Assembly: GCA_029212405.1 (NCBI GenBank)
Contig: JARGNR010000009.1
Coordinates: 1 to 64,000 of the forward strand
Length of the DNA: 64,000 bases
DNA from: Saprospiraceae bacterium
GTDB taxonomy: Bacteria; Bacteroidota; Bacteroidia; Chitinophagales; Saprospiraceae
Direction: 5' to 3'
Shown: positions 8,582 through 19,700 of the stretch, piece after piece
How positions within the stretch are numbered: the first letter of the stretch is position 1
Layout: the number at the start of each line of letters is the position of its first letter
Translations under genes and position numbers: made by a program
Notes under the pieces: model-generated
Seen by the model: only the letters and a program-made list of their open reading frames with translations
Told to the model about the DNA's origin: nothing
Database searches by the model: none

Positions 8582-9617
8582 TCGACACTATCTGCAACGC
8601 TGTTTGGACCTTGCAAAACTAGGAGGTTCTAAAGTTAGACCCAACCCAATGGTTGGTGCAGTCATCCTCTACAAGGGCAAAATTCTTGGAGAGGGTTACC
8701 ATAAAGAATATGGAGGTCCACATGCAGAAGTTAATGCGGTGAATAGTGTTAAAATAGAGGATCAGTATCTGTTGACTAAAAGTACCTTATACGTTTCCCT
8801 AGAACCTTGCTGTCATTCCGGAAAAACACCTCCATGTACAGACTTGATCATTCGACATAAAATACCCAAAGTTGTGATTGCGCAGTTGGACCCAAGTGAA
8901 AAAGTGCATTCAAAAGGTGTACAGAAACTACAAGATCATGGGATAGAGGTTAAGCTTATTGAAATGAAACATATAGATCACATTGCAGAATTTAAGGCTG
9001 TGCACATTCATCATCGACCTTTTGTCCAACTCAAATTTGCTAAGAGTAAGGATAATTATCTTGGCATTTCAGACAAACAAGTGTGGTTATCTAATGATAT
9101 AAGTAGTATATATAGCCATCGACTACGGGCGAATACAGATGCAATATTAGTAGGTACCAATACAGCCGTTATCGACAACCCCTCTTTAACACTTCGAAAT
9201 TATCCAGGAAAAGCTCCATTACGAATTGTTCTTGATCGAACAGGTAGGATTCCAAAGACCCATGCTTTACTTTCCGATAATTTGAAAACTCTTGTTATCA
9301 CGGAAACGCATCGTAAAAACTTAAATAATCATAAAATGCAATGGATTCTTGATTTTGAATCCGAAAATTTCGTAGATGAGCTATTATCAAAGTTATTAAA
9401 TTTTAATATATATCATCTTTTAATTGAAGGAGGTGCAAGCATGCATAAGACATTTATTTCGAAAAAAATATGGGATGAAGCGGTGATTATTCAAACTGAA
9501 AAAATATTAGAATCCGGTATAAAAGCACCTCATTTGAATGGACGATTGAAAAAGCAATACACGATTGACAACAATGAAATTTTCGTTGTCTCCCCCCTTC
9601 CAAATGATGAATTATAA
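8574..9617 (+). CDS. ribD: Riboflavin biosynthesis protein RibD (deaminase/reductase)
   Basis: RibD catalyses two riboflavin steps: deamination of the pyrimidine ring, then reduction of the ribose side chain. The N-terminal deaminase domain has VRPNPMVGAV at 21-30, HAE (50-52) and the zinc motif EPCCHSGKTPPC (77-88). The C-terminal domain has FVQLKFAKSKD and ANTDAILVGTNTAVIDNPSL, typical of RibG reductases, and ends in LLIEGGASMH. The ATG at 8574 gives 347 residues; a TTG one codon earlier is less likely. It overlaps the end of the cysteine desulfurase gene by 8 bases. No other rib gene is in the window. Confidence 0.93.
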   Translation: MHDRHYLQRCLDLAKLGGSKVRPNPMVGAVILYKGKILGEGYHKEYGGPHAEVNAVNSVKIEDQYLLTKSTLYVSLEPCCHSGKTPPCTDLIIRHKIPKVVIAQLDPSEKVHSKGVQKLQDHGIEVKLIEMKHIDHIAEFKAVHIHHRPFVQLKFAKSKDNYLGISDKQVWLSNDISSIYSHRLRANTDAILVGTNTAVIDNPSLTLRNYPGKAPLRIVLDRTGRIPKTHALLSDNLKTLVITETHRKNLNNHKMQWILDFESENFVDELLSKLLNFNIYHLLIEGGASMHKTFISKKIWDEAVIIQTEKILESGIKAPHLNGRLKKQYTIDNNEIFVVSPLPNDEL

Positions 9618-9677
9618 GTTTTAAGCATGATTTCCAATCACATTTCTTAATAAAATCGTTAAAAAAGAATTAAAGCG

Positions 9678-9704
9678 AATGATTCAAGTAGAAATAGAAT
9701 CATT
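9678..9704 (+). terminator. Hairpin after ribD, possible weak terminator
   Basis: AATGATTC (9678-9685) pairs with GAATCATT (9697-9704) around 11 bases, 60 bases after the ribD stop. There is no clean T-run after it, so termination is uncertain. Confidence 0.3.
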
Positions 9705-9761
9705 TAACCGTTAATTTAGAGTCAGTTTAATTAATTGTCTGTACTCAATTTAAATTATTGA

Positions 9762-10316
9762 ATGAAGTATTTAGTTAATATCTCTCTAGCAATGTTTGCT
9801 TTTTTAAGTGTTCACTCACAAGCCGTCGGTCAAAACAAGATCAAATGGATGACTTGGGAACAAGCACTTGAAGCTCAGAAATCACAGCCGAAGAAAATGG
9901 TGGTTGACATTTATACAGATTGGTGCATGTGGTGCAAAAGAATGGATAAGCAAACTTTCCAAAAAGATCACATTGCTCGTTATGTAAACAAACATTATTA
10001 CGCGATTAAATTTGATGCCGAACAGAAAGAAGATATTGTCTTCAATGGAAATACCTACAAATACATTAAAAAAGGGAGAAAAGGATACCATGAACTAGCT
10101 TTAGCTATCACTCAAGGTCAACTCAGCTACCCCACTGTTGTATTTTTAGACGAGAAACTCTCTGTCATCCAACCTATTCCAGGATTTCAAGATGCCCAGA
10201 TGTTTGAATTGATAATGACCTACTTCTCTGATAACCACTACAAAGATACTCCTTGGGCGGTTTATACCAGAGACTATAAAAGTGAAATAAAAACGCACAC
10301 CGTAAGCCACAAATAA
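9762..10316 (+). CDS. Exported thioredoxin-fold protein (WCMWCK)
   Basis: The 184-residue protein has a signal peptide (MKYLVNISLAMFAFLSVHSQ, cleaved near residue 20-24) and one thioredoxin-like domain of the Thioredoxin_7/DUF255-related type. The active site is DIYTDWCMWCKRMDKQTF, with both cysteines present. The cis-proline position is in LSYPTVVFLD. It should act in the periplasm, as a thiol reductant or in delivery or maturation of an exported cofactor protein. It is the first of three rightward genes (gap 41 bases to the redoxin lipoprotein), followed by a cytochrome c/copper monooxygenase. That suggests a role in its cysteines, haem or copper; this is inference from context. Confidence 0.8.
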   Translation: MKYLVNISLAMFAFLSVHSQAVGQNKIKWMTWEQALEAQKSQPKKMVVDIYTDWCMWCKRMDKQTFQKDHIARYVNKHYYAIKFDAEQKEDIVFNGNTYKYIKKGRKGYHELALAITQGQLSYPTVVFLDEKLSVIQPIPGFQDAQMFELIMTYFSDNHYKDTPWAVYTRDYKSEIKTHTVSHK

Positions 10317-10357
10317 AACGTCAATATTGACGACTATAATCTGCTAACATTAAATGA

Positions 10358-10897
10358 ATGAAGGGTTTTTACTCCTTGATCTTTTCAGTGATCATATCCT
10401 TCAGTTGTTCTGGTAACACAGACTCGCTTACCCTATACTTATTTCTATTAGACGATTGTCCCATTTGCATTCAATACACACCTACCTTAAATGAGTTGCA
10501 CGCTGCTTATGGAGAAGAAATTGCCTTTATTGGTTATTTTCCCAATTTTTCCTCAAAGCCAGAAAAGATAGAAGAATTCAAAAAACAATATGGTATTCAG
10601 TTTCCTCTATTTACTGATTATTATAAATCAAAAGCCAAACTATTCAATGCTCAAATCACACCTGAGGTGATACTTTATGATCATGAACAAAATCAGATAC
10701 TCTATCAAGGGCGAATAGATAATAAATTTTTCAAGTTGGGGAGAAGAAGGAATGTAGTCACCGAACATGACTTGAAAAATGCAATTGAGAATAGGTTAAA
10801 CGATCTCCCCATTGAAAAAAAATATGTTGAAGCAATAGGTTGTTATATCAACTACAGTGACAATTTCTCACCTAAAACCAAAAATCATCGAGAATAA
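10358..10897 (+). CDS. Redoxin-family lipoprotein (DCPIC)
   Basis: The 179-residue protein starts MKGFYSLIFSVIISFSCSGN, a short lipoprotein signal with Cys17 as the likely lipidated residue. The rest is a thioredoxin-like/AhpC-TSA domain: LFLLDDCPICIQYTPTLNEL carries a CxxC pair, then IAFIGYFPNFSSKPEKIEEF, QFPLFTDYYKSKAKLF, and the cis-Pro region ITPEVILYD. The segment ILYQGRIDNKF is typical of redoxin domains that in some bacteria are fused to cytochrome c and copper monooxygenase domains (from memory). Here exactly that protein is encoded next. It probably faces the periplasm. Confidence 0.75.
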   Translation: MKGFYSLIFSVIISFSCSGNTDSLTLYLFLLDDCPICIQYTPTLNELHAAYGEEIAFIGYFPNFSSKPEKIEEFKKQYGIQFPLFTDYYKSKAKLFNAQITPEVILYDHEQNQILYQGRIDNKFFKLGRRRNVVTEHDLKNAIENRLNDLPIEKKYVEAIGCYINYSDNFSPKTKNHRE

Positions 10898-10923
10898 ATT
10901 GATATTATTGTAAACATATCAAT
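10898..10923 (+). repeat. 8-bp inverted repeat between redoxin and monooxygenase genes
   Basis: ATTGATAT (10898-10905) and ATATCAAT (10916-10923) flank a 10-base loop that begins right after the redoxin stop. No T-run follows. It may be an mRNA-processing or stability element. A second palindrome, TACTAA-AA-TTAGTA (10934-10947), lies just before the ATG at 10950. Confidence 0.45.
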
Positions 10924-10949
10924 AATACCTCTCTACTAAAATTAGTAAC

Positions 10950-12533
10950 ATGAAAAAATTCCTCTCTTTAATTTCATTTTTCTTAATCGTAAATTGTGGT
11001 ATTCAAGGACAGAAAACCTTTGCTAAAGACGTTGCGCCTATTATTTATAATAAATGTACCACCTGTCATCGAACAGGCGAAATAGGACCTTTTTCTTTGA
11101 CTTCATATGATGATGTAGCAAATAGATCTAGTATTATAAAATCAGTTGTTTCTACTGGATACATGCCTCCTTGGAAACCTGATCCTGCGTATTCTCATTT
11201 CTTAGGGGAATACTATTTAACAGAAGATGAAAAACAGACAATTATTGACTGGGTTGATCAAGGTGCCGAGTATGGAGATAGTGTGGATGAGCCAGATCTT
11301 CCAAATTTCCCCGAAGGATCTCTATTAGGGGAACCAGATTTGGTATTAACTTTCGAAGAAACGCATGTTCATAAAGGAAACAACGATGATGAATATCGAT
11401 ATTTTGTTCTACCTACGGGTTTGACAGAAGATAGGGTAATAAAAGCAATAGAACTGCGACCGGGCAACTCACAAATTGTTCACCACGCCCTATTTTTTGA
11501 AGATACACAAGGACGAGCAGCTATGTTTGATGCGCAAACTCCAGAATATGGGTTTGAAGGCTTCGGTTCGTTTGGAACAGATGAAGTATTAAACTATGAT
11601 CAATACCCTGGATATGTTCCTGGAACCAAACCTATTTATTATCCAGATGGTTTTGGACAAAAGTTATCCGCTGGAGCAGACTTGGTCATTCAAATGCATT
11701 ATGCTCCCTGGCCAGTAGATGCGGAAGACAAATCATCAGTGAATATTTTCTTTGCAGATGAAGATGAAGTGGTAGATCGATTTGTAGATGATCGCATTAT
11801 GTTGCCTTTTGATCTTCCAGGAGGATTCTTTTCTTTTAATATTCCACCGAATCAAGTAAAAGAATTTCATGGTATTTGGAATATTAACCAAGATTTGAGT
11901 TTGATTGGATTATCTCCACATATGCATTATTTGGGAAAAAGCTGGGAAGTTTGGTTGGAAGATCCAATTGGCAACAAAACCAATTTGATAAAAATAAATG
12001 ATTGGGATTTCAATTGGCAAGGTGGATACTACTTCCCCAGGTTAATTCCAGCAAAAGCAGGCTCTAAGATTCATGCTGTGGCGGTATACGACAATACAGC
12101 GAGCAACCCACAAAATCCTTCGAATCCTCCAAAATATGTTTGGTGGGGCGAAGGTACTACTGATGAAATGTATTATTTACCAATCTTATCCATTCCATAT
12201 CAAGATGGTGACGAGGATGTAGTATTTAGTGATCAGACTTCATCCATCAATGAAATAGACTTTAGTTCTGGCAACTGGATGTCTCCAATATATCCGAATC
12301 CTGTTTCAGAGGGAAACATATTTATCAATTTTCACCTATCTAAAGCTACCTCTGTCAGAATAAACATTCTTGATATGCAAGGCAGATTAGTTAGAAATTT
12401 GCGTAGAAATGAATACTTTAATGTTGGCAATAATAAAATCATGGCCAATGTAAACTCATTAACGAAGGGTATGTATTTTATCAACATTAGTGGAGAAAAC
12501 GTCAATTTGGTAACGAAATTCATAAAAGAATAA
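10950..12533 (+). CDS. Secreted cytochrome c / copper type II monooxygenase fusion with T9SS sorting domain
   Basis: The 527-residue protein has a signal peptide (1-20) and a small c-type haem domain with CTTCH (36-40) and a possible axial Met in GYMPPW (Met72). A two-domain copper monooxygenase resembling peptidylglycine alpha-hydroxylating monooxygenase (PHM) follows. All six copper ligands of PHM have candidates: HH at 178-179, His250 (QMHYAP), HMH at 324-326 and Met407 (DEMYYL). A type A T9SS sorting domain begins near 447 (IYPNPVSEGNIFINF). It is therefore exported across the outer membrane and probably surface-attached. The haem could feed electrons to the copper site. The substrate is unknown. 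Thioredoxin-fold proteins are encoded just upstream. Confidence 0.82.
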   Translation: MKKFLSLISFFLIVNCGIQGQKTFAKDVAPIIYNKCTTCHRTGEIGPFSLTSYDDVANRSSIIKSVVSTGYMPPWKPDPAYSHFLGEYYLTEDEKQTIIDWVDQGAEYGDSVDEPDLPNFPEGSLLGEPDLVLTFEETHVHKGNNDDEYRYFVLPTGLTEDRVIKAIELRPGNSQIVHHALFFEDTQGRAAMFDAQTPEYGFEGFGSFGTDEVLNYDQYPGYVPGTKPIYYPDGFGQKLSAGADLVIQMHYAPWPVDAEDKSSVNIFFADEDEVVDRFVDDRIMLPFDLPGGFFSFNIPPNQVKEFHGIWNINQDLSLIGLSPHMHYLGKSWEVWLEDPIGNKTNLIKINDWDFNWQGGYYFPRLIPAKAGSKIHAVAVYDNTASNPQNPSNPPKYVWWGEGTTDEMYYLPILSIPYQDGDEDVVFSDQTSSINEIDFSSGNWMSPIYPNPVSEGNIFINFHLSKATSVRINILDMQGRLVRNLRRNEYFNVGNNKIMANVNSLTKGMYFINISGENVNLVTKFIKE

Positions 12534-12659
12534 GTATTTCGCACTTTTTTGAGAAATAAAGTTTAAAAACTAACGCATAAATCTTAAAATTGCAGCTTTT
12601 TAGAACTAGTCGAATTTAAGCATGAAATGTGCTAACTTAATATTAAACGTAATTAACAA

Positions 12660-13571
12660 ATGAATTCAAAATTTTTAGTATTCTTAATGATCTTAGGTCT
12701 TGGTCTAAGTTCATGTGTAAGTAAAAAGAAATTTACTGCACTTCAATCAGAACTTGATGCAGCAAACTCTGACCTTGGGAAAGCTGGGGAAGATTTAAAC
12801 AAAATGCTTGTCAAACTCGAAAAATGTGAGCAAGAAAGAGAACTTTTAAAAGGTGATCAAAAAGAACTTGCTATTAGAAATGAGCAAATCACTGATCTGA
12901 AATCTCAAATTAATGACTTAAAAGAACAAAGAGCGCAACAAATCAAACAAGTTGGAGATCTTACCGTTCTTTCTCAAGCTGCAAATGAAAACATTGGAGC
13001 AACCTTAAAACAATTAGAAGGTAAGGACCAATACATTCAAATGGTTCAAGCAGCAAGAACAAAAGCTGACTCAATGAATCTAGCATTAGCAGTTAACTTA
13101 AAAAGTGTATTGTCGGAAGGAATCTTAGATCAAGATATTGATGTAAAAGTAGACAAGACGGTTGTTTTTGTAAATCTATCTGATAAAATGTTGTACAAAT
13201 TTGGAAGCTCTAAGTTGACGGATCGTGCAAATGAAGTTTTAGCTAAAGTAGCTTCTATTATTAAGTCAAGACCAGATCTTGAGGTGATGGTTGAAGGATA
13301 TACAGATAACAAGCAATTAAAGACAAACAGCTGTTTGAAAGACAATTGGGATTTAAGTGTAAAAAGAGCTACTGCTGTAGTAAGATTATTACAAGACACG
13401 CATGAAATCGATCCTAATAGATTGATAGCTGCAGGTAGAGGTGAGTATAACGCAATTGCTACAAATGATACTGAAGAAGGTAGAGCATTGAATAGAAGAA
13501 CTAGAATAATAATTCTTCCTAAACTTGATCAGTTTTATGATATACTGAATCCAGCAAATGTTCCTGAATAA
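12660..13571 (+). CDS. OmpA-family lipoprotein with coiled coil
   Basis: The 303-residue protein has a lipoprotein signal ending LGLGLSSC (Cys19) and a long coiled coil of about 100 residues (SELDAANSDLGKAGEDLNKM onward, then ITDLKSQINDLKEQRAQQI). A C-terminal OmpA peptidoglycan-binding domain runs from about residue 175 to 290. Its signature is YKFGSSKLTDRANEVL, VEGYTDN, LSVKRATAVVRLL, and GRGEYNAIATN-EGRALNRRTRI. It likely spans from outer-membrane anchor to cell wall. It stands as a single gene with a strong terminator. Confidence 0.9.
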   Translation: MNSKFLVFLMILGLGLSSCVSKKKFTALQSELDAANSDLGKAGEDLNKMLVKLEKCEQERELLKGDQKELAIRNEQITDLKSQINDLKEQRAQQIKQVGDLTVLSQAANENIGATLKQLEGKDQYIQMVQAARTKADSMNLALAVNLKSVLSEGILDQDIDVKVDKTVVFVNLSDKMLYKFGSSKLTDRANEVLAKVASIIKSRPDLEVMVEGYTDNKQLKTNSCLKDNWDLSVKRATAVVRLLQDTHEIDPNRLIAAGRGEYNAIATNDTEEGRALNRRTRIIILPKLDQFYDILNPANVPE

Positions 13572-13595
13572 GAATATTTTTTAAAATATCTTTGT

Positions 13596-13630
13596 AAAAA
13601 GCAACTCGAGATTCGAGTTGCTTTTTTTTT
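13596..13630 (+). terminator. Strong intrinsic terminator after the OmpA lipoprotein
   Basis: GCAACTCGA (13601-13609) pairs perfectly with TCGAGTTGC (13613-13621) over a 3-base loop, with an A-run before and nine or more T after. Confidence 0.92.
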
Positions 13631-13707
13631 ACCCCTGAATTAGGACTAGAGGCCTTACACCTAAAAATATTACCCCTTTTTTAAGGCTTTCTCCCTATCA
13701 TACCATT

Positions 13708-16700
13708 TTATCGAATAATCGTAAGATCACCCTTCTTTATCACAACTTCATCATCAGGAAGTAAAATCTCAGCGTAAAACACATATACTCCCGAATTTAC
13801 AGGTGTTGTACCAAAACTTCCATCCCAACCTTGAAGAGGATCATTAGGAGAAAAAGATCTATTAATAAAAACTAAATTTCCCCATCGATCAAAAATTTGT
13901 ATAAGCGCTCCTTCGATATTTGAATAAATGGTGAAATTATCATTTTCATTCCCATCTTGATTCGGTGTAAATACATTCGGTGCTACAATAATGACTTCAT
14001 TGATCACTAATGTTTGAATCGAAGCAGTCGCAGTACATCCATTTATATCTGTAACTGTAATTTCATAAATAGCTCCATCTGTTGTTGTAGTTAACATCGG
14101 ATTCAAACAATCTGTACAAGATAGACCAGTTCCTGGGTTCCATTCAATAGAAAGAATTTCATCATCAGGAATAGTAACACTAGCAATAAGTTGAGATGTA
14201 GATCCAGCATTAATTGTAATTTCAGCCTCCAAATCAATTTCAAATGGATCCAACTGACCTACCATAAGTGTCGAATCAAAACTACATCCATTTTTATCAA
14301 CAATGAAGACTTCGTACGAAGCCGCACTTAGATTATCAATCATTGGATCATTTACTTGTTCACCATTTATGAATAAAATATACGGTGTAGTCCCACCGAT
14401 TATATTTCCAATAATAATTTGACCATCTCCATTTTCAGCACAGCTTTCATCTAAAATCGAAATTTCAGTACCTGCGATCAGCTCTGGTAAGTTCACCATA
14501 ATTGTATCCAATGTTTCGCACTGATTTTCATTATTTTGAACGGATACAAAATAAGTGCCTGGAGAATTAATAGTTAACAGCTCGGAGTCCTCTCCTGCTA
14601 TGATGCTTCCGTCTTGAGTTTCCCATGAAATCGTATAGTCGACCGCATTGCCATCTATACTTAATTCAACATCCGTTGTCTCTGCATCACATCTTATTTC
14701 CAAAGCATTACTTAAATCGATGAGGGGATACATAAAGTTGGATGAAACAAAAACAGAATCTAAATTACTACAGTTATTATCTGTGTCTACTAATTCAAGA
14801 TAATACCACCCTTCGTCCAAAACTTGAATTTCGTCCACTCCATTGTCGAGTACATTTCCATCACCATCATACCATGTATATTGAATACTACTTCCCATTT
14901 GCGAAGCGGAACCATCAAGCGAAACAGAACTATTCATACAATCAATTAAAGGAGGATCTGCAATATTTACTAAAGGATATTCTTCAAAATTCTCAATAAT
15001 CAACATACTTGAATCCCTACATCCAGAGATCGTATCTATTGCTAATAATTCGATGATGGCAGCATCGTCTATCAACAAGGATTCAGTGATGATTTCTACG
15101 TCATCTACATACCATTTATAAATTACATTGGGCTCATTGGCTGGATTCAAAAATATCTCATTGACTACACAATCTAATACATCAGCAGGATCAGCAGATA
15201 TTGAAGCATCGGGTAGATTTCGATTATCCATTACTTCTACTAAAACGGGAGGAGAAGAACAGTCCGTTTCTACATCATACACTTCAAAGAAATAGTTTCC
15301 TATATCCCCTACGGTCACACTTAGATCAGTTGAAATAACTGACATAGATGCATTCGTCCATTGATAAGTAAAATTACCACTGCCCCCATTTACTGCAGCC
15401 AATAACACCACCGAATCAATTTCGCAGGTAATTCCTAAAGGGGATTCGAGAACCACTTGAGGAATATCATTGGATACTGAAACAACCAAACTATCTGTCC
15501 GTATACAACCCTCTCCAAAATCGACTGTAAAATAATAAGTCCCTGGTACATCCACTGAAACAGCATACATATCCAGATTTAATCCACCTGGACCTTCCCA
15601 ACTCGGATTCCCTGGAATGGAAGAACTTCCTTCTAAATTCGCTTGTGTTATATCACAATCTAATTCAACATCCAATCCTGCTTCCACAGACTCGTCACAC
15701 GTTGAACAAGATAGAGGCGGATCAATAACTATACTATCAACACAATCCGAAACACCAGGATCAATCACTTCAATTGTCACACTCCCGTCTGAGATTAAGA
15801 ATGGTCCTAATGTAACCATCTGACCAGAAGTACCTGTTTCCCCAGTAGATACAATTTGCCAAGTTCCAGTACCGCCTACCAAATCGACAGATATTGTGGC
15901 TGTGTAGGTATCATCCAAAGGGTCATCACTTGTAGCTTCATTATTACAAAATATCTCTTCTAAGCTCAGAAGCACCGAACACGAACCACTACATGGATTC
16001 AATTCCGGTACAGTAACAGTAATAATACAAGCTTGATTTTCAGTATCTATGAATTCAATAATTGGAGTACTTCCATCTGCATTTAATGTATACGTCGATA
16101 ATTCTCCATAAGTGTAAGTTCCCTCGTTTGTTCCATTGATAAATAATTCAAATGTTGATGAGGAACTATTGGTAGCTAAAACGGTGAAAGTGAAGTTGTA
16201 TGTATCATCTTCCGGTACACCTATGGTACCATTATTATCACAAATGAAATTTTGATTATCTATAGAGAGAATACACTCAGATGAACAAGGATTTAGAGGA
16301 CCAATGGTTTGAGAAGAAAAGCACTGTGAATCTTCATTATCAGACAAAGTGATTAATGCATTTTGGCCCAACGCAGAAATAGTGATATGACCTCCTACTC
16401 CATATTCAAAATTATCTACAATATTTCCATCTACTAATACATTGAACGTATTATTGGATGCACCATTAATAACAGATGCATTTATAGTAATAATGTATAC
16501 ATCATCCGAGGGGTCAGTACTTGTACCATTTCCATCACATTCTATATCTAATGCCTCAATAGTAAGTTCACAACTAGTAGAACAAGGAGTCAGATCTCCT
16601 AAATCGATTTCTATAGAGCATTGAGAATCGATGTCTAAAATTGTTAGCGTTTCTGGTGACCCTGCATCAATATTCAAAGAGATAGCACCATAATTAAACA

Positions 16701-19700
16701 ATCCTAGCTCTTCTGAAGTAGTACTTACATTGACCATGCCCAATCCCCCCTGATTATTGGCAAGATTAAACATTATTTCATAAAAGTCATCGTCAGAATC
16801 CGACGACGTACCATTATCTGAGCACATAATTACAAGATCCGAGTAACTCAATTCAACTCCTTCTTCAATAGTAACATTTTCTGATACCTTGCATTGTTCT
16901 TCAGTGATCGCAAATACCGTATAATTTCCAGGAGAAAGTAAATCAAATGTCACCTCAGAAGTATAAGTCATATCATCCAGACTAAATTCTACACTGGCAG
17001 GCATTATATCAGTTATTGCAATCGAACCATCATTTTCGTTGATACATGATTCGGCCTCTATCGTTAATGTATATGTAGGGATGGGGTTCACTTCTATTTC
17101 TACGGTTCCTATAGCGGAACATCCAGAAGTATTTGTAACTACTACATAAATGGTGGATGTACTGGACAAAACAAATGGGCTATCTAATGCATTCGTCAAA
17201 TCCTCAGCATCCATTAATGAGACAAAATATAAAAATGAAAAATTCGCATTTGAATTGATCATTGCATTAAAAGATTGCAGATCTACTGACACATTACCAT
17301 CGCTGTCGGCACAAAACGACACCAAAATATTTGTGACATCGGGCTGCGCATTTATTGTTAAGGTAACAGGTGTCCGAATAAGACTAACGCAACCGTCCTC
17401 ATCTACAGCTTCCGCATAGAATGTATATACTCCAGGAGCAGAAACTTCAGGTAAATACACAAGAGACATTTCAATCAACGGATCTTGACTCGTTTGATCG
17501 CTATACCAATTCACGGTATTGTTTCCTGAAACGGTAACTGAAAGTTCTGGAAGGTCATCTCCTTCACAAATCTCTAGGTCCCCATTCGAAATTGGAGATT
17601 CTACATCTGGACAATCACAATCTGGAGGATTGACAAAAATATCGGAAATACAGAACGCATCCTGATCAATTGCAGAAATGACAACCAATTCTCCAGCAGG
17701 TATATCTGAAATAATTACCGAATTAGCATCTACTTGATTTACTGTTCCTAAACTTGAAAATATATTGTTTCCATTTGGAAAAACATTCACTATGTAGGTC
17801 GCCCCGCCTGGTGCACATTCAATACTCAATATCTCAAATTCTAACTCACCGATCACTTCAATCATTGCCGTAGCGGAAGCATCAGGGCATGAATTTGTTG
17901 AAAAAATAGTATACGTAAAATTGTACACTCCTGCAGGTACACCATTAAAATTTACAGAGAATGGATTATCAATATTAACTCCTGATCCATCCGTATCAAA
18001 CCACGTTCCTCCTGACTCTGGATTGCCCCCAATGTAATCGAATAAGTTATACGTCAAATTAGCCCCACAGACCAATCCACTGCCATCGACACCCGCATTC
18101 GTAGGACTGTCTACATTGATAGTGAACGTTGTTTCATCACTACAACCAGAATCATTAGTTGCAATTATTAGATAATTTGATGTAGTGATGGGACTTACGG
18201 TTGAAGTAGATAATGGAGTTCCATTTTGATCTTGGAATGTCACAGTGAATGGATTCCCATTGGCATCTGTCACCACAATTGTGGATAAATCAAATTCATC
18301 ACCAATACAAATAGAAGTACTCAAAGGATCAATAGAAATAGCTGGAGTAGTTACTCCCGTTACATTCTGAGTGTGCGTAACACTGCTACCATTACAAGCA
18401 TTCGTTATTGACCATGTGTAGGTAGTTACGGTTCCATTTTCAACCGTAGTTGGAAGTACAGTGCCCGAAATAGCGCACGATCCAGAAAGGTTATTCGTGT
18501 AATCTAATGGTGGGTCAACTGGAAAGGCTTGATCACAATCTAACGTAATATCAACAGGAGGATCTATAAATACTGGGTCTGGTGCAGGATTTACTGTTAT
18601 CTGTTGATTGTGAGACAATGTTCTATTGCATTCATCTATAAATGTCCATGTATAGGTAATTTCTCCTCCGCATTCATTATAAAATCCAGACTGAATACCA
18701 ATTTGAGAACCAGATATAAGACAGACACCTGTTGCGTTATTGGTATAATCCAATGAAGGGATGGTGGAACTTACTTCATCACAGTTGAGGGTAATATCAT
18801 CAGGGAGGGTAAGAAAAGCAGCCGGTGGTGCTTCTTCTATAGTTACGTCTTGATTATGAGTTATGGTTCTACCACAATCATCAATAAATTCCCATCTATA
18901 CGTTACAGTTACTCCACAAGGAGAAGGGTTTCCGATTAACATGCCTGGAACACTTCCAGAAATTTCACATAAATTACCTTCACTATTCGTATAATTCAAA
19001 TTTGGTGGTGTAGGATTAAATTCTTCACAACTTACTGTAATTTCTGCTGGTGGATCAATAAAAACAGCCTGAGATGCAGGTTCAATCACTACCGTCTGGA
19101 CATGCTGGATAACTCGACCACATATATCGGTAAACTCCCATGTGAAAAGTATTTCGCCCCCACATGCATCATATCCGCCAGATTGAACGGGTGAGACCAT
19201 ACCAGAAATCAAACACCCTACTCCCCCATTATTTGTATATTCTAAATCACCAGGATTGGTAGCATCATCTCCACAAGCTACGGTTGTATTTGCTGGAATA
19301 TTTTGAAATATAGCTTCTTCTGCAGGATTAATGGTGATCGTTTGAATGTGTAAAAGTTGACGTCCACATTCATCTGTAAAATCCCAACTATTAACAATCT
19401 CTCCACCACATATAGTAAAGTTTTCATCGACCACAGGATCAACTGTACCCATAATTTCACAAGGGTCACTATTCGTGTAAGCAAGCGCTTCTGCTGGTGG
19501 AGGAAGACTTCCACAGTCAACTGTTATATCCGTAGGCAAAGTAGTATACTGAGGAGCTGGAGCTTCCTCAATGGTTATCAATTGTGTATGAGAAATCACA
19601 CGATTACAAGGATCTGTAAACTCCCAAATATATTGAACCTCTCCTCCACAACTATTTGAGTTGTCCTCAACAGTTGGATTTACACTCCCTGAAATAAGAC

